Source of the DNA: Bugulina stolonifera
Taxonomy: Eukaryota > Bryozoa > Gymnolaemata > Cheilostomatida > Bugulidae
Direction: 5' to 3'
DNA: 64,000 nucleotides
Assembly: GCA_935421135.1 (NCBI GenBank)
Contig: OW285190.1
Coordinates: 20,408,501 to 20,472,500 of the forward strand
Position 1 is the first letter of the stretch. The number at the start of each line of letters is the position of its first letter. The position numbers and the translations under genes are program-made. Shown one piece after another: positions 22,350 through 35,370 of this stretch. Under the pieces are notes generated by a model that worked only from the letters and a program-made list of their open reading frames with translations, ran no database searches and was not told the origin of the DNA.

Positions 22350-25300
22350 TTTAGGGATTTACATGCCTGACTACTATTAGGCCTACGATTTTTGCTCTTT
22401 AATTTAAGATTGTTGCAATAAGTCAGTCTCAGACCACTCAGGCAGCCAGGAAGTCTCGCTCTTCTTCTGTAAGAAATGCTAGCACTAGCAGCATGGGCAG
22501 TGATAAAAAGCCAGGTAAAAAGGCTGCTGCTAATAAACATAGTTGTGATTCATGTCATAGAGACGCTATAGAGGAGTGTATGGAGTGTGAGAACTGTTAT
22601 ATGTGTAAAGATTGCTAAGCACTGCTTGAAGTTCATAGAGTTAACCCCTGGATTGCACTGGTTCCGTGTGGAATGGAAAAAGTAAACACTGGGCCTTTCC
22701 AGGCTCGTTTCAATGAGGTGTTCTCTGGGGCTGAAGGGCTTCTTGAGGAGGCTGTTGATCATACAGTTGCTAAAACAAATATGCCTAAAATAGGTATGCA
22801 GATCAAGAAATTGGCAGATAGAAGTGACAAGATCTTAGTTAATATTAATGAAAAAGTTGATGAGGACCACAATATTTTTAGAGAACAACTGACATCAGTA
22901 TTTGAGCAGACTAAAGCCATTATGAATGATATTTAAAGGGTAAATAATTCGATGCAAATTAACTATGCAAATGAACTATGCAAATGTTGAGTTGGGGGAA
23001 GACTTTGTATGAAGTATGAAGGATACAGTTGATAATTTGTATGAAGTATGAAGGATACAGTTGATAATTTGTATGAAGTATGAAGGATACAGTTGATAAT
23101 TTGTATGAAGTATGGAGGACACAGTTGACAATTTGGATGCTTCCTTCAGTTGTGAATGTCGCATGAATCTAGAGGTCACACTGAAACTGGTCACTCGACT
23201 TGGTGAGGCAATAAGTGGCAAGAACAGACCACTTGAGTAACCCTAGATTATGAGTATAGAAAGTGGGAAGTTCTAAAGAGAGTAAATGCAGCGAGTTTAG
23301 TACAGGGGTTTTTAACAAGGTTGGGTTTAAATAAAGAGGAAAGAAAGGATTTTGTACTGAGAAAGGAGCTGAAAAAGCCTCATACAACAGATCTAAAAAA
23401 TATGTACAAGATTGTGAAAAGCAACGTGGTCATGATATGCAGACAGGAGAGCAAACCCTCAGGGCAATAATTTCTAATGTAAGATCGATAAAGGGTAAGC
23501 TGATTAAATTAAACTTTCTAGCAACAGAGTTCTCATTTTTGTATGTTACAGAGACCCACTTGGACGAGATGGGGAATTGTTTGATACTAGGAATAGAACT
23601 GTGCACAGAAGAGACTGCAATATAAATGGAGGTGGAGTGTTGATTCTTGCTCCAGCAGATCTTGTCCATTTTGAAGTTGATTTGAACCGAATTGCGGGTC
23701 AAATTTTTCCAGTAGAGGCGGTGGCTATCAGTATCCCAGGGCAGCAACTGGCACAAGAGAACATTTTGATTGTTTGTGTGTACATTCCACCATGTGGTAC
23801 TGGGGTGTCCATTGAGCCTCCCGGTCATGCTTGATTTCCTGACAACTAATTACAGAGGCACACAGATATATCTAGTTGGATACTTCAACATGCCTGACAT
23901 TGACTGGAAAGCTAGTACAGTCAAGAGATGCAGCACAAGAAAATAACTTCACCAGGATTTGATGTTTTAACGAATTTGGTTTGACACAGCTAGTCTCTGG
24001 TGCAACTCATAGAAAAGGTGATACACTGGGTTTGATCTTTGTAAATTTAGACAGGGATGTTCCTCAACCTTCCATTGTCAGCCCTGGGCTGAGGGATCAT
24101 TTTTGTTGAATTTCCAACTAAGAGCATATCCAAGAATGAAACGGTAGATATGGGTAAAATATTTGTGTGTGACAAGGCAGACACTGTATCAGTATCTAAC
24201 AAAATGCAAATTGTGGCCCAAGACATCAGGCAAACGATATTAAAAAGGCAAGATAGAGACAAGTTTTATGGTCACTTCTGCAACAATTAGCTATTGGCAA
24301 GGGAAAAAGCATGTTCCAAGTTCTTCCAAGTGCAAAAGGAGCAAAATGAACCCATATGGTCCAATATAAACTGCAACAAGTTGGTAAATAAACAGAGGAG
24401 ACTCTATAATAAATTTAGAAAGACTGGGCAGGACCACTATCCTGAATAATACAGAATATTAAGAAAAAATAACAAACAAATTTTCGATCAAGGCACAACG
24501 AATATATGCATTCTAAATTATATGATCTGTTGATGCAAGGAGACAGTAAGGCCTTTTATAGGTTTTTGAAAACAAAAACAGGAGAAAGTAACAAAATTAA
24601 ACCAATTAAGAGCTCAAAAACAGGTCAATTCCTGGAAAATCCTGTCGAAATTGCAAATGAGCTAAACAGCTATTTTAAAAGTGTTTTTGTCGTTAAGCAA
24701 AAATGCCATAGGGTCAACAGAGAAATCTCAGATATAGTAATAGATACTCGTATATAGAGGGTTAGGAGATTAATAAAAGGTTTGACGCCCCAAAGGGCTT
24801 CGAGTCTAGATGGTATTGGAAAGAGTGTTCTGAGTTTAGCATTAGATGAGGTTTCAGACATATTAACTTCACCAACAATTTGGAAATTGGCTAATGTGAC
24901 CCATATTTTTAAAAGAGTATCTAGAACTAATGAATGTAACTACAGGCCAGTCTCTTTAACCTGTATATGCTGCAAGATGCTTGAATATATTATCCTCATA
25001 ATGAACAATAAAACAAGACATACTTTATATTTTTGATTTATTCCTTATATTTCAATGCTTATCCAAGCATCATTATCAGAGGATAAAATAGCCTCCCCTT
25101 CTGCTTTTCGGAGCGGTCTACAGGCTCCAGTTTTAGATTTTTCCAAAGCATTTGACAGGGTTTACCCTCTGATGATGATGCTTGGATAAGCATCGAAATA
25201 TAAGGAATAAATCAAATATATAAAATGCGTCTTTCTTTATTATTCATTATCAAAATATTAGCTCACACCAATATATTCCAACATTATCCTTAGTAACATG

Positions 25301-26130
25301 GGTGAGAGAATGAACTCTCGTGTACTGCTTAACTACTCACAAACTACACAGAGTATAATTGCAAAGATCGACAAGGGTAGATGTGTGAAAGCAGCAGTTT
25401 TAGATTTTTCCAAAGCATTTAACAGGGTGACCCATAATCTACTTTAACAGTAAACGAAAGCATGGTTTTTCCTAGGTGATTTTAGCCTTTCTGAGTGAAA
25501 GGAAACAGAGTGTTGTTGCAGAGCAGTGCATCTACATATCAGGCAGTCACTTCTGAGGTTCCTCAGAATTCTGTTTTAGGGCCTGCCTTGTTGTAATTCA
25601 TGTTAATGATATTTCGAGAGGTCTTGCATCTAACATTAGATTGTTTGCTGATGATGCATTAATGCACTGAAGCGTTAATGGTCCAAGCTCAAATCTAACC
25701 TTTCCGAGGGATTTAGATAAGCTGTGTGATAGGGCAAACCTGTGGAGGATGTCTTTTGACGCACCAAAGTGCTCAATTGTCACATTTTGAAAACTTGGGG
25801 ATAAGGACACAGTTGGTGATTTTATTTTAGAGGGGTCTGTTTTACAGCAGACAGACTCTTTTAAATACCTAGGTATGTTAATTTCAAATAACTTTGACTG
25901 GGGTGACCACATTGCAAAAAATCTCAGAAGCATTCAAAACTTTGGGTCTTCTGAGGCGCACACTACCACTGGCCCCAGAGAAGATAAAATGGCTAGCATA
26001 CAAGACTCTATGCCGACCATAGCTAGAGTGTGATGTAGAGGTGTGGGATCCTTTTTTAATTAATTATTAATCTTTTAGAAGCCATTCAAAATAAGACTAC
26101 ACGTTTTATAGGCAACATTAGGAGTCGCCA
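22350..26130 (+). pseudogene. CR1/L2-like non-LTR retrotransposon, decayed
   Basis: Pieces follow the order of a LINE. An ORF1 fragment near 22400-22936 has a CDSCHRDAIEECMEC zinc-finger-like cluster, an in-frame stop after CKDC and a downstream coiled helix-rich part. An AP endonuclease begins at about 23456 (ISNVRS, VTETHLDEMG, ILIVCVYIPP) and continues to about 24100. Reverse transcriptase runs from 24500 to 25930 (YRPVSLTCICCKMLE, LDFSKAF, RLFADDA, FKYLGMLISN). Many stops and frameshifts break every domain, and a fold-back insertion interrupts the RT. It lies upstream of, or in the first intron of, the metalloprotease gene. Confidence 0.88.
24995..25256. mobile_element. Fold-back insertion inside the LINE carrying a copy of its RT motif
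   Basis: Inverted arms of about 90 bp (GATTTATTCCTTATATTTC, GCTTATCCAAGCATCAT and mirrored copies) flank an 85-bp centre. The centre has CCTCCCCTTCTGCTTTTCGG and a second copy of the RT segment TTTTCCAAAGCATTTGACAG that also occurs in the host LINE at 25403-25422. Confidence 0.8.
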
Positions 26131-26301
26131 TGGAGTCTCAAAAGGAGAAATTAGGTCTGGACCTACTAGAAAACCGCCGTAAAAATAACTAAACGATTAA
26201 CCATGTTCCATTTTATTTTAACTCAGTCTGAGTGTGCGTCTTTTTATGTGCTGAATCATTGAATAGACAATGTTTTAAACCAAACATGAAACAAGCAAAA
26301 T

Positions 26302-26894
26302 CAGAGATGCCAGACTTGAGTTAAAGACTCTCGCTCGAGTTAATTCAAGCAACATTTTATGGCTTATTAGAAGGACTTGTGACTTGAATATATAGCCATC
26401 AAAGACTTGTCAGTTGAATTGTAATTTAATTATGGCTATGACCGAAGACTCTCAACTCACACATCATTATATTGAAACATTCAACAACTCGAGTTTTCTT
26501 TGGGCAGCTGTAGCCTAAATTGCAACGAATAGAAATAACCACAATAGTAATCAAAATGATAATACATTTTACACTAAAGCAGTAACATTTTGCTTTGAAA
26601 TTTGAACTTCTAGCACTATTTCCTAACAATATTTCACCATAAGCTAAATAATAGCCTAACAACTCTTATAAAAAGACTCGAGTTAAACAAGAAAAAATTG
26701 AATTGAAACTTGCTTGTAGTTAACTTGGATAACTTGATAAAAACTGGAGTTTCTGGGTACATGTAAATATTTAGCTTGTAACTTGAAAGTTTTGATCTGT
26801 CACTAAAAAGAATTGGCTTGTAACTTGAAGAGTCACAACTAAGAATTGACCATGGAACATTGAGTTTCCAAGATGAAACTTCCACACATCTCTG
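26302..26894. mobile_element. Non-autonomous hAT, ACTTG-rich, 8-bp duplication AGCAAAAT
   Basis: Begins CAGAGATG and ends CATCTCTG. A perfect AGCAAAAT duplication lies at 26294-26301 and 26895-26902. The interior is full of ACTTG/CTCGAGT words (GACTTGAGTTAAAGACTC, AACTTGGATAACTTG) with no ORF of note. It belongs with the elements at 55472 and 57720. Confidence 0.9.
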
Positions 26895-27048
26895 AGCAAA
26901 ATACTAGATCCCAGTTGAAAGGTTTGCCTGTGGCCATCCATACAAATAATAGCACAGTGAGCCTCAACGCATTTGTTGCGCAAACAACCAGAGACATGAG
27001 AGTTGCCAGTCGGATCTTTTAGTAAATTACTAAATAGCTTAGTTAATG

Positions 27049-29810
27049 CGGTTGTACTACATTACGGGGCCGGAGTTTGCCGGGGTCCGGTGCCGGGTGA
27101 ATCAAATTTGATTAAAATTTAATAAAAATAATTTATTTAAATTAAAATGAGTCAATAGTAACGCATTTATTTAATTTTAACTCACCTAGTCACCAAAAGT
27201 GGCTGAACGAACGGCATTTCTAAAGAGAAACCGGCCCAATAAAAATTGTTCGTAGACAAGATAGCCAAGTTAAGTAGACCTCGACAATCTCGCCAGCCGT
27301 TAGCCTGACACCTTTGTGCAAACTAATTTTAACGTTTCCCGAATGCTTTTGTTGCCTATGACAACAGTCTCTACTTTCTGTCTCAACAATGAATGTGCTA
27401 TCTGCAATATTCTCATTCTACGTGTACTTTTTGAATATTTCTACTGTATTGATATTGTATCATATTCATTATGAACTGCAGCACTGGTTAGTGAAGTTTT
27501 CATCTATATATGAATAGAGAGTACAGGTTTAGCATCATTGTTAACAGAGCTGTTGTCTGCTGAATGATCTTGCCCAGTGAGTAACAAAACATAAAACATT
27601 CTTATTCGTTGGATTGTTATATTTAATATGAAATTATTATTTACATCATTAGAGATAAGATTATTTAATTATTTTAAATAAGAATAAAATAATACATAAT
27701 TATTGCAAGATAGTGGCCTAATTATTTTTTAGAATTAGTAAAGTATTTAAAATAGTTAAAATGACAAAATCAAAATGATAATTGAAGTCAAAGAAAAGCT
27801 CCAATGCATTCATCAGCTGAAATATGACTTATATACTTTGGTCATACTCACCTGGTAAAGGGACATTTTGAAAAATACAGTTTGAAATAGGACATTTCTA
27901 AACCGGACGTTTGGTATACAACCAATTCGAAACTGTGTAGATTATAGTTAGAAGAGCATAACTCACAGAGAATTAGTTATTTAGTGTTCAACAAGTTACC
28001 AGTAGTAAAACAAAAAATGCTATTAAAAATAAAAATTAGTTGAAATTGGTAAAGGACATCTTGAAAAAGACAAATCGAAACAGGACGTTTCACAACCGGA
28101 CAGTGTGAAACCGGACAGTTCTAAACTGTGTAGATTACATTTAGAAGAACGCAATTCACAAATAAATTAATTTATTTAATTGGTTAAATAGAAAAATAAT
28201 ATTAAAAGTTGGTTGAAATCTGGGGGTTGGGGGTTTCGAACTGTCCAGTGTTGAACTGTTCGGTTTCCAGCTGTCCCAAATTTGTTGAGGTCTGAGAGTT
28301 GGGGATTGGGGTGTAGAGTTTCAAACTAGCAGTTTTTCAAACATCCAGGTTCGGAACTTCCTGTTTCGAGCTGTCTTTTTCGAACATTCGCAAATTCTAC
28401 TTACCTATAATAGCATAATAAAATCCTGCCTTTTTACACATGGATGTAGGTCCAATGTGATCTGATGATATTAATGTTATTACAGTTATGGTCGAACTGG
28501 TACGACGACCCAGGAAATCAGCATCGAGAAGAAGATGCCCTATTACGACCAACCTCCGGCACTCTGGCAAGCATGTGAAGAGACTGCTACCATCACGGCC
28601 ACCTCAGCAACATAAAAAGTGTATGTATAGTGACAATCAGCCTACACACACTGCTGGACAGTTTCATCACACTGTATGGGTTGATTTCCACTATACATGC
28701 GGTTGTTGAAGCTTAATTTTTGAGAGTTGCAAAGTGGTCATGCTGTAGCAGCTCAACACTTTGCTCTTCTTTATATATAATATAATGCATGTATTATTAC
28801 TGTTGTTCATCTGAGATCTAGCTGTTCGGTTTTGCATATTATTTTATGTGTATAAAAACTGTTTTCCATGTGCAGTTCATTTGTATGTTGGTATAGTGGA
28901 TGTGCAAGTTTTAACTATTTATAGCTTACGACTTCATTCATTGCACATCCTATGCATGTTGTTAGTGGAATTAAACATTTAACCAAGAACAGGAAATTAG
29001 TACAGACTTTTTATGTACATTACGGTTATATGGACTAATATTAAATTTATATATAATGTTTAAACATAAGAAATAAATCTAAATATTTGTTCAAAATTGA
29101 ATTAAAAATGTTTTTAGAATACTAATAAATCTGTTGTAGTGCGTACAATATAAAGTTTTTCTGTATTATTTTGTGTTGTATAAATCAGCCTAATAAATTT
29201 GATTATTAATGTATCGGAATTGCCAACACAGGAAGTATGATAAGTCAGGAATTGATACATGTGTCTGAATCCTGTTCTGACTAGGATATTCCTGATGTGT
29301 TTATTTTCCCTCAAATCAATCCATAGTTCTAAGCATCCCCCCAGCTATACACTGAATGAGTACGAAGTTGGTAATCACCTCTCAGTTGTACTGTATGATC
29401 TCATATTGATGTGCACAGGTCAACATTGGGTGTTTGGAAATCCTTGTTATATTTATACAATACAGTGCCAGATTACATAAGTGGTATAATTATGTAGTTG
29501 TCTACACAGTCTCAATGAAGAAACCAATAGGACAAATTGTCCGGTGGCCAGTACTTTGTAGGCCAAGATTGTTGCGGCCGGTATTGCTTTAATAACGCTC
29601 AACAGCGGTCGACTGGTCCAATACTCCAACCAGTTTCGATGAAGCAATCACTTTTGTCTGTTTGATGACTAGGTGAGTTTAAATATAATAAATACACTTC
29701 TATTTATTTAATTTAATTAAAATAAATTATTCTGATTACATTTTGATCAAATTTGAGTCACCCCGGCACCGGACCCCGGCAAACCCCGGCCCCGTAATGT
29801 AGTACAACCG
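27049..29810. mobile_element. 2.8 kb Mutator-like element with ~100-bp TIRs
   Basis: Ends CGGTTGTACTACATTACGG and CCGTAATGTAGTACAACCG, continuing through GGGGTCCGGTGCCGGG for about 100 bp each side. The flanks are TAGTTAATG and TAGTTAAAG, a 9-bp duplication with one mismatch, as expected for MULEs. The interior is AT-rich with repeated ACCGGAC / CGGACGTTTC / GAACTGTCC words around 27860-28390. A 73-codon ORF at 28488-28709 resembles nothing I know, and no MULE transposase is visible. Confidence 0.82.
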
Positions 29811-29819
29811 TAGTTAAAG

Positions 29820-31478
29820 GGAAGAGCAACTTTCGAAATAGAATATTCTCATTTTCAAGAGCAATGTATGGTAAGTGAACAAATATCCCTGCACTTTTTT
29901 GTACTATTTAGCACTAGTTTACATGTTTAAGTATCGTATGAAACAAGAATTAGATAAATAGTTTCAGTTGTAGCTGCTGTAAACAGCCAACAAAGATGAC
30001 CCCTTTTCTCATTTCAGGACAATTTTCAAACTAATGAATGTGGAGTTGTCTCCTTTTATGGCCAATAAAAAATTCTCAAAGGATTCGCGTCATTTTGGAG
30101 AACACTATAGAGTTATCTACTCCATGACGCCAAAGAGAGTACTCTATGGAAACCTCTACAAAAAGGTCACAGTCCCAAGGTCATCAACTGCAAGAACTTG
30201 TTTACCGATTTTTCGGGCACAGTGACAATAAATTACACTATTACAGCAAAAATTAGGCAAGTAGTAGCACTTAGATAAAACATTTAAAATTGTTGTTGAG
30301 ATGTTTGTGTCTATTCCCAACTTTCTAAGCACAATTAGATGTTGTTATACCTACCATCACCATGCTTCTTACTCAGTTCCGACTAGTGGTTGCCACCACA
30401 ATTTATTTGACTGGGTATACCCATTTAAATTTAATATTATTATTTATAGCAAAACTTTATGTTATACAATATACATATATATTTAGCATCCGTATCACCA
30501 AGACGAGTGGAAACACGAACAGTAACGAATCAACAGCCTATCCAGGATAATACAGGCACAAGATATCAAAAAGACTGGTGAATTGACATGCAGCAGCAGT
30601 TTTATATGTTCAAGGTGAGACCATCGTTTATCTTTAGAGCTCAAGTGGCAATGGAATATTATTTATCCATGACTTGCAACAACTGAAATTGTTTTGTTTA
30701 TTTGGTCAGGTCACTACTCCATCCAAAGAGTGTACATGGAGACACAAATAAAGAGGCAGATCAGCCTAAACACCACCAGCTAGTGGCTCCTGCACTTGCG
30801 AAAGGAACAAGTCTGTGACATACCCAGAACAATTATGGGCCAGTGTGGTTTCAAGTGTTCTAGTAATATGGATTTATCTGCACACTTGATACAACTTAAT
30901 AAATTAGGTAAAATTTTATAAATACATTAGCTAAGTTATCGTTTTGGGAATTACTTTTATATTATATTTGAAAAATCGATAGTCTCTATATTATAATTTC
31001 ACTGTATATAGAAAAAATAAACATAGCTTAGAAGATAGGCTGCTCTGATGTCCTCCAAAGTTGGTTTCTTTGCTCTCCTTGTAATAGTAAGACGAAGTAC
31101 TGTCAAAATATATCATATTAAAATATTATAACTGTGCATATCATACTGTTATAGCGGGATACATTTCAAATGGAAAGCAATCTCACAACACCAGGTAGAA
31201 CATGTAGAAATATAATATTATATGGCCATCACTAGGCATATTTATGTGCAACACCATACCCACAACACAAAACACAATTACACCTTTGAAATTTGCTCTG
31301 CTCAAAAACAATGCATCTTACAGGGGGGGAGGGGGGTTGTTTACGCATGTACATGCATGTTATATCTTTTTGTGTTCTACACTCTCCAAGTATGCAGTTG
31401 AGGAGTCACACATTTGTAAAAATACCAGTAATTCATAAATATGTACACCAATTATTTACTAACCCTCTTAGTAGCTCT
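29820..31478. other. No gene recognised
   Basis: AT-rich intergenic sequence with short ORFs only (for example 30034-30225 and 31293-31562). None has recognisable domains, and no array or TIR pair was found. Confidence 0.5.
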
Positions 31479-33266
31479 CTAGTGTGCTCTTTTATATCTG
31501 CTATAAACTGGTGCCAGAAATGGGAGGAATTGGTGACATCCTGTTACATCCTGTTTTCTTAGCCTGTAGCTCCTGACAGTCTTGCTTTATACTAAAGTAT
31601 AGTAACATCTATGGAAAACATGGTAGGCCTACAACGATTAGCTTAGTTCCCAAACAAGCAATACCACTTTGCACTGCACCACATAAGATGCATATAAACA
31701 CAGTTTTAGTGGCGGTTCATTGTGGTCCATTATCACTTGCAGGATCGAAATCGAAATCTTGAAAGCATAACTCAAGATTAACCAGTGAACCAATATGGAT
31801 TCCATAGGCAACTTGCTAACACTTGCTTACAAAGCTGGGACTACCCAAATATTAAATAAAGACTAAAATGAAAGACGAAACTGATACTTTAGCGATTGGG
31901 TTATTATAAAGAGAGGTAGTCAAGACATACTGTCTTGGCAAAGCACTCGACATAGCCAGGGTGCTTTAGTAAAATAGTTGTCTTCCTATTACAGTGTACA
32001 TGTATATGGTGATGCCACCTTCGAAACCAAAACGATACACACATGGTACATAAAATTATGAAACATTCTACCTAGATGGAGGAGAATAGCTTACCGAATC
32101 CAAGAGTGTAAGTGCAGTAGCGATCACTATAGCCAGGACTGCCGTGCCCACCTATCTCTTTCCAAACGTACCTCATGTCCTGTTAGAATATCAGTAACAT
32201 ACTGAGTATTAGGGCAAACAAAATCTTATATAACCATATAAAGTATGCACCTGTTCTGCAAAGTAGTTGATAAACGCTGCCCTGGTAGTACAGCTTTGGC
32301 AATATGCATTTGACACCGAATTAAAATGTCTCCCTGCTATACTAGGTATGATTGGAGACCTACCTTACTGAATAACAACCTCCCACGACTTTTCCAGAGT
32401 GTTAGCCATGATAACAGGAAGAATATTAGGCCTACTGTACCTATAGCCATAGAACTTTTGTGTCACTAATAAATGTCCCTATAAAACCAAAATGCAGATT
32501 TGGAGAAATAAAGCTGTTCTGAAATATGTGAGCAAAACCATAAAGCTTATTTGACACCGACATGGATGCAACAATGGTGATGAAATAAAATGGATACAAC
32601 GGGAATCAGCAAAAATCCTCTATAAACAGACATAATCCACATGCAATGCAGCAAAGACCAAGTTGGTTTTTAGGACTGCACAAAGTCTAAAGCAACAGTT
32701 CCAACTGTGGCAAAACTGTTATCGCATTAGATACATCATTGGGGTGGGGTTTTCTAAAATGACAAGTCCAAATAAAGCCTTGATAAAAGACTAGTTGATA
32801 GGTTGTCAAGCTGTAGATTACCAGATATTTATACACTCACGTGAGGAAAATGACAGCTGCCAATTCCATATTTTCCTTGGCTTTACAATGGATAGAACTG
32901 TACTAGTTCAGCATGTTATCCGGGTGTTGATGCTCTGAAAATTGGGGTGGTTGTCAAAATGGTAGTCTAAAAAGTAACCAATAAGAATGCTGAACCATCA
33001 AAATAATGAAAATAATTAACAATTGTAGCCTATCTATTCAAACAGCAGAAAGGACAAAGCTCTATATATAAATTAACTCAAAAGTTCAATAATCTACAAA
33101 ATAGAAATATTTATATTAGCAGCACAAGCATACTAAGTAATTGTACAATTAATGTAGAGTGGCTTGAGATGTAAAGTCTTGTCATCAATTGTCTTTTGGT
33201 TTACAAACCAAATGAAATAAAATCTGTTTGTTTACCCAAAAACATCGCCTCCATTAGTTGAAGCAT
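31479..33266 (-). CDS. Predicted small single-pass membrane protein, four exons, unrecognised
   Basis: Four minus-strand segments join in frame: 33236-33320 (ATG at 33264-33266), 32364-32434, 32095-32179 and 31479-31540 (stop TAG at 31479-31481). Acceptors are CATAG, TACAG, AACAG and AACAG; donors are G|GTAAAC, AAG|GTAGGT and G|GTAAGC. The protein would be about 88 residues: a short N-terminus (MLQLMEAMF), one hydrophobic helix (LVGLIFFLLSWLTLW), a basic patch (KSRGRLLF) and a tail with RYVWKEIGGHG, YSDRYCTYTLGFG and ending YSRYKRAH. The reading frame upstream of the ATG stays open in the first segment, so the true start may be elsewhere. I do not recognise the family. Phase agreement at three junctions is the main support; the last acceptor has a close alternative. 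Confidence 0.42.
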
Positions 33267-33320
33267 ATTAGAGTCACCAACAATAAAGGACTCAGTAGCT
33301 ACGGATGTAGATGCAGCAGC

Positions 33321-35015
33321 CTATGTTAATCTTGTAGCAGAGAGAGGAAGGGAGAGCTGATACATGAGTCATCTTAATCTCTGGAACATGAAATGAAATA
33401 TTCACATTTACATTCTAGATAATATATTAAAACAGCAACCAAATCAAGGAAATAATAGGCAACTATTGTCTAATTTACATGTAGTTCGGAGCCACAGATT
33501 ATCAGTTGAATTATTTAATTAATAAATACGGAGAGGTTTTTCGCAAACGAAATAATACAGTTATTCACACATATCCAACAAAAAGGACACTGAAATAAAA
33601 GAAACAGTAAAGAACTGCTTCGTCAAACTGATTTGAACAATTTGATTTTCATCACAAAATCAAAACAACATTACAAAAATGTGATATTTCGATCCAAAAA
33701 GAAGCTATTCCACGCGAAATGTATGAATTAGTGTAAGGTTTCTTTAGAGTTGATTCTCAAATTGAATTTTATCACACATGAATGTCATCCAAAACAATTC
33801 TGAAATTATTATTATTTATCCAACTACTATCAACTATTACTAATAAAACAAAAGAACAACAGTATAATAATTTCATCATGCCCTATATAAATATGAATAA
33901 ATAGCTGCAATTTAATAGGCCTAACTAATATAAATATGTAGATGATAAATATATTATGTTATGACAATAATAATTCTGAATTATATTTATTATTATATAA
34001 AATATATACATTTATACACAATACTTATATCTCTAACATGGTATAATAAAATACAAACATAACTAAATGATAATATAAAATAAATATAACATTACCTATT
34101 ATTATATTATCAATGGTAACATTATTCAACCATTCATCATTCAATGCCACAATAACAATGACATTATAATTAATATTATTGTAATTATGGCATTGAATAA
34201 TAGGCAATGTTTATGTTACCTAATGATAATAATATAACAGTAATATTCAAATTTTTAATATGTTTATTACAATAATTATATAATTATTGATTAGCCTAGT
34301 CTATTAGTATTTGAAGGAAGGTGTACATGGGGAGCGAGCGGCGTTAAAAAGTAATCTTGCTTGTTTATGGTCTCCAAATCCTGGAGAAGTTGTTCGAGTG
34401 GTTCGACCTAAATCTCATCTGTTAACCTTAATCTAATAATAATGAGATAATTATTTGATCATTTCCATTTCCAGTACTGCAGTCGCTAACTATAAAATTC
34501 AATTATTTATATTTATATTAATAGAATTGAAAAGAATCACTATCTTATAATAAATAATTATCCTCATAATCAACACCATAACATAATATGCTATGATGAA
34601 ATCAGAAATTAGAAGAAGTTCTACTTTCTACTCTAACTCTACGACTAGCCTCTCGCAGTTGAGTTGCTCTTACTTACTTTAGATAGATAGATGGGGATTA
34701 TTTCTATCAGCTGCAGCTTTCCATAGCTGTAAACTGTTACTGTAGCTTAGCTTTATTGTACAGATTAGTTATTGACATTCAATCACTGTGCTGGGTAATT
34801 ACAGGATAAAACAGCACATTAAGAACTTCAAAAAATCACAGAGCGTAATTTAGTTTCCACTCTTTTCGAAAGCCAAAGTTGAGCCGTGCCAATATTAGCC
34901 TTAGTTTAATCAAACTCACATTTCATCGCGATCAATTGGATACGCCTCGTTACAGCCTGTTAGTACCGAAACTGAAGTCTACACAGCCCCACAAGTCTGT
35001 GTGGCGCCTGCGTAA
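33321..35015. other. AT-rich stretch, no gene recognised
   Basis: Very AT-rich, with runs of ATTATTAT and TAATAT between 33.8 and 34.3 kb. No exon pair, array or TIRs could be supported. It may hold 5' introns of the gene at 31.5-33.3 kb. Confidence 0.45.
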
Positions 35016-35019
35016 TAAT

Positions 35020-35085
35020 ACTTCCGTTCACCAAAATCGGTGAACAAGTGACATGGCGGCCTCCACACTGTCACGTGACCCAATA
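35020..35085. promoter_or_regulatory. Promoter-like motif cluster
   Basis: Within 65 bp there is an ETS-like CTTCCG, a YY1-like ACATGGCGGCC, a palindromic E-box GTCACGTGAC (35070-35079) and a CCAAT box just after it, in a locally GC-richer patch of an AT-rich region. This looks like a TATA-less animal promoter. It could serve the minus-strand gene at 31.5-33.3 kb or a plus-strand transcript. The assignment is inference. Confidence 0.4.
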
Positions 35086-35332
35086 GGCCTATATTACGCA
35101 ATTGTTTATTATGTAACACCGCGTAGAATTCATTGTGATATGCATCAATGGTGTCATGGGGGCATAACTGTTTATTTTAATTGAAGTCAAAACTAAAGTT
35201 GCCTTTCACTTTAATGTTATAAGCCTACTCAGACATATAATTATAAATAATTATCTTATGACGTGTTCCTTTTTAAGTTAAAGTTTTTGTAATTGGACTC
35301 ATTTTATTTTATTTTGTTTGTAACAAACGATA

Positions 35333-35370
35333 GCCTCCCCTTTTGCTTTTCGCAGCGGTCTAGAGGCTCC
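35333..35370. repeat. Dispersed ~37-bp segment shared with the LINE fold-back centre
   Basis: CCTCCCCTTTTGCTTTTCG, CAGCGGTCTAGAGGCTCC here matches 25092-25128 with three substitutions. It is a short dispersed sequence of unknown origin. Confidence 0.6.

Noticed and set aside
23430..23828. 132-codon minus-strand ORF
   Set aside because: It is antisense to recognisable LINE endonuclease sequence.
34328..34400. Short minus-strand frame MRFRSNHSNNFSRIWRP
   Set aside because: Too short, no partner exons, and it looks like a repeat-derived peptide.
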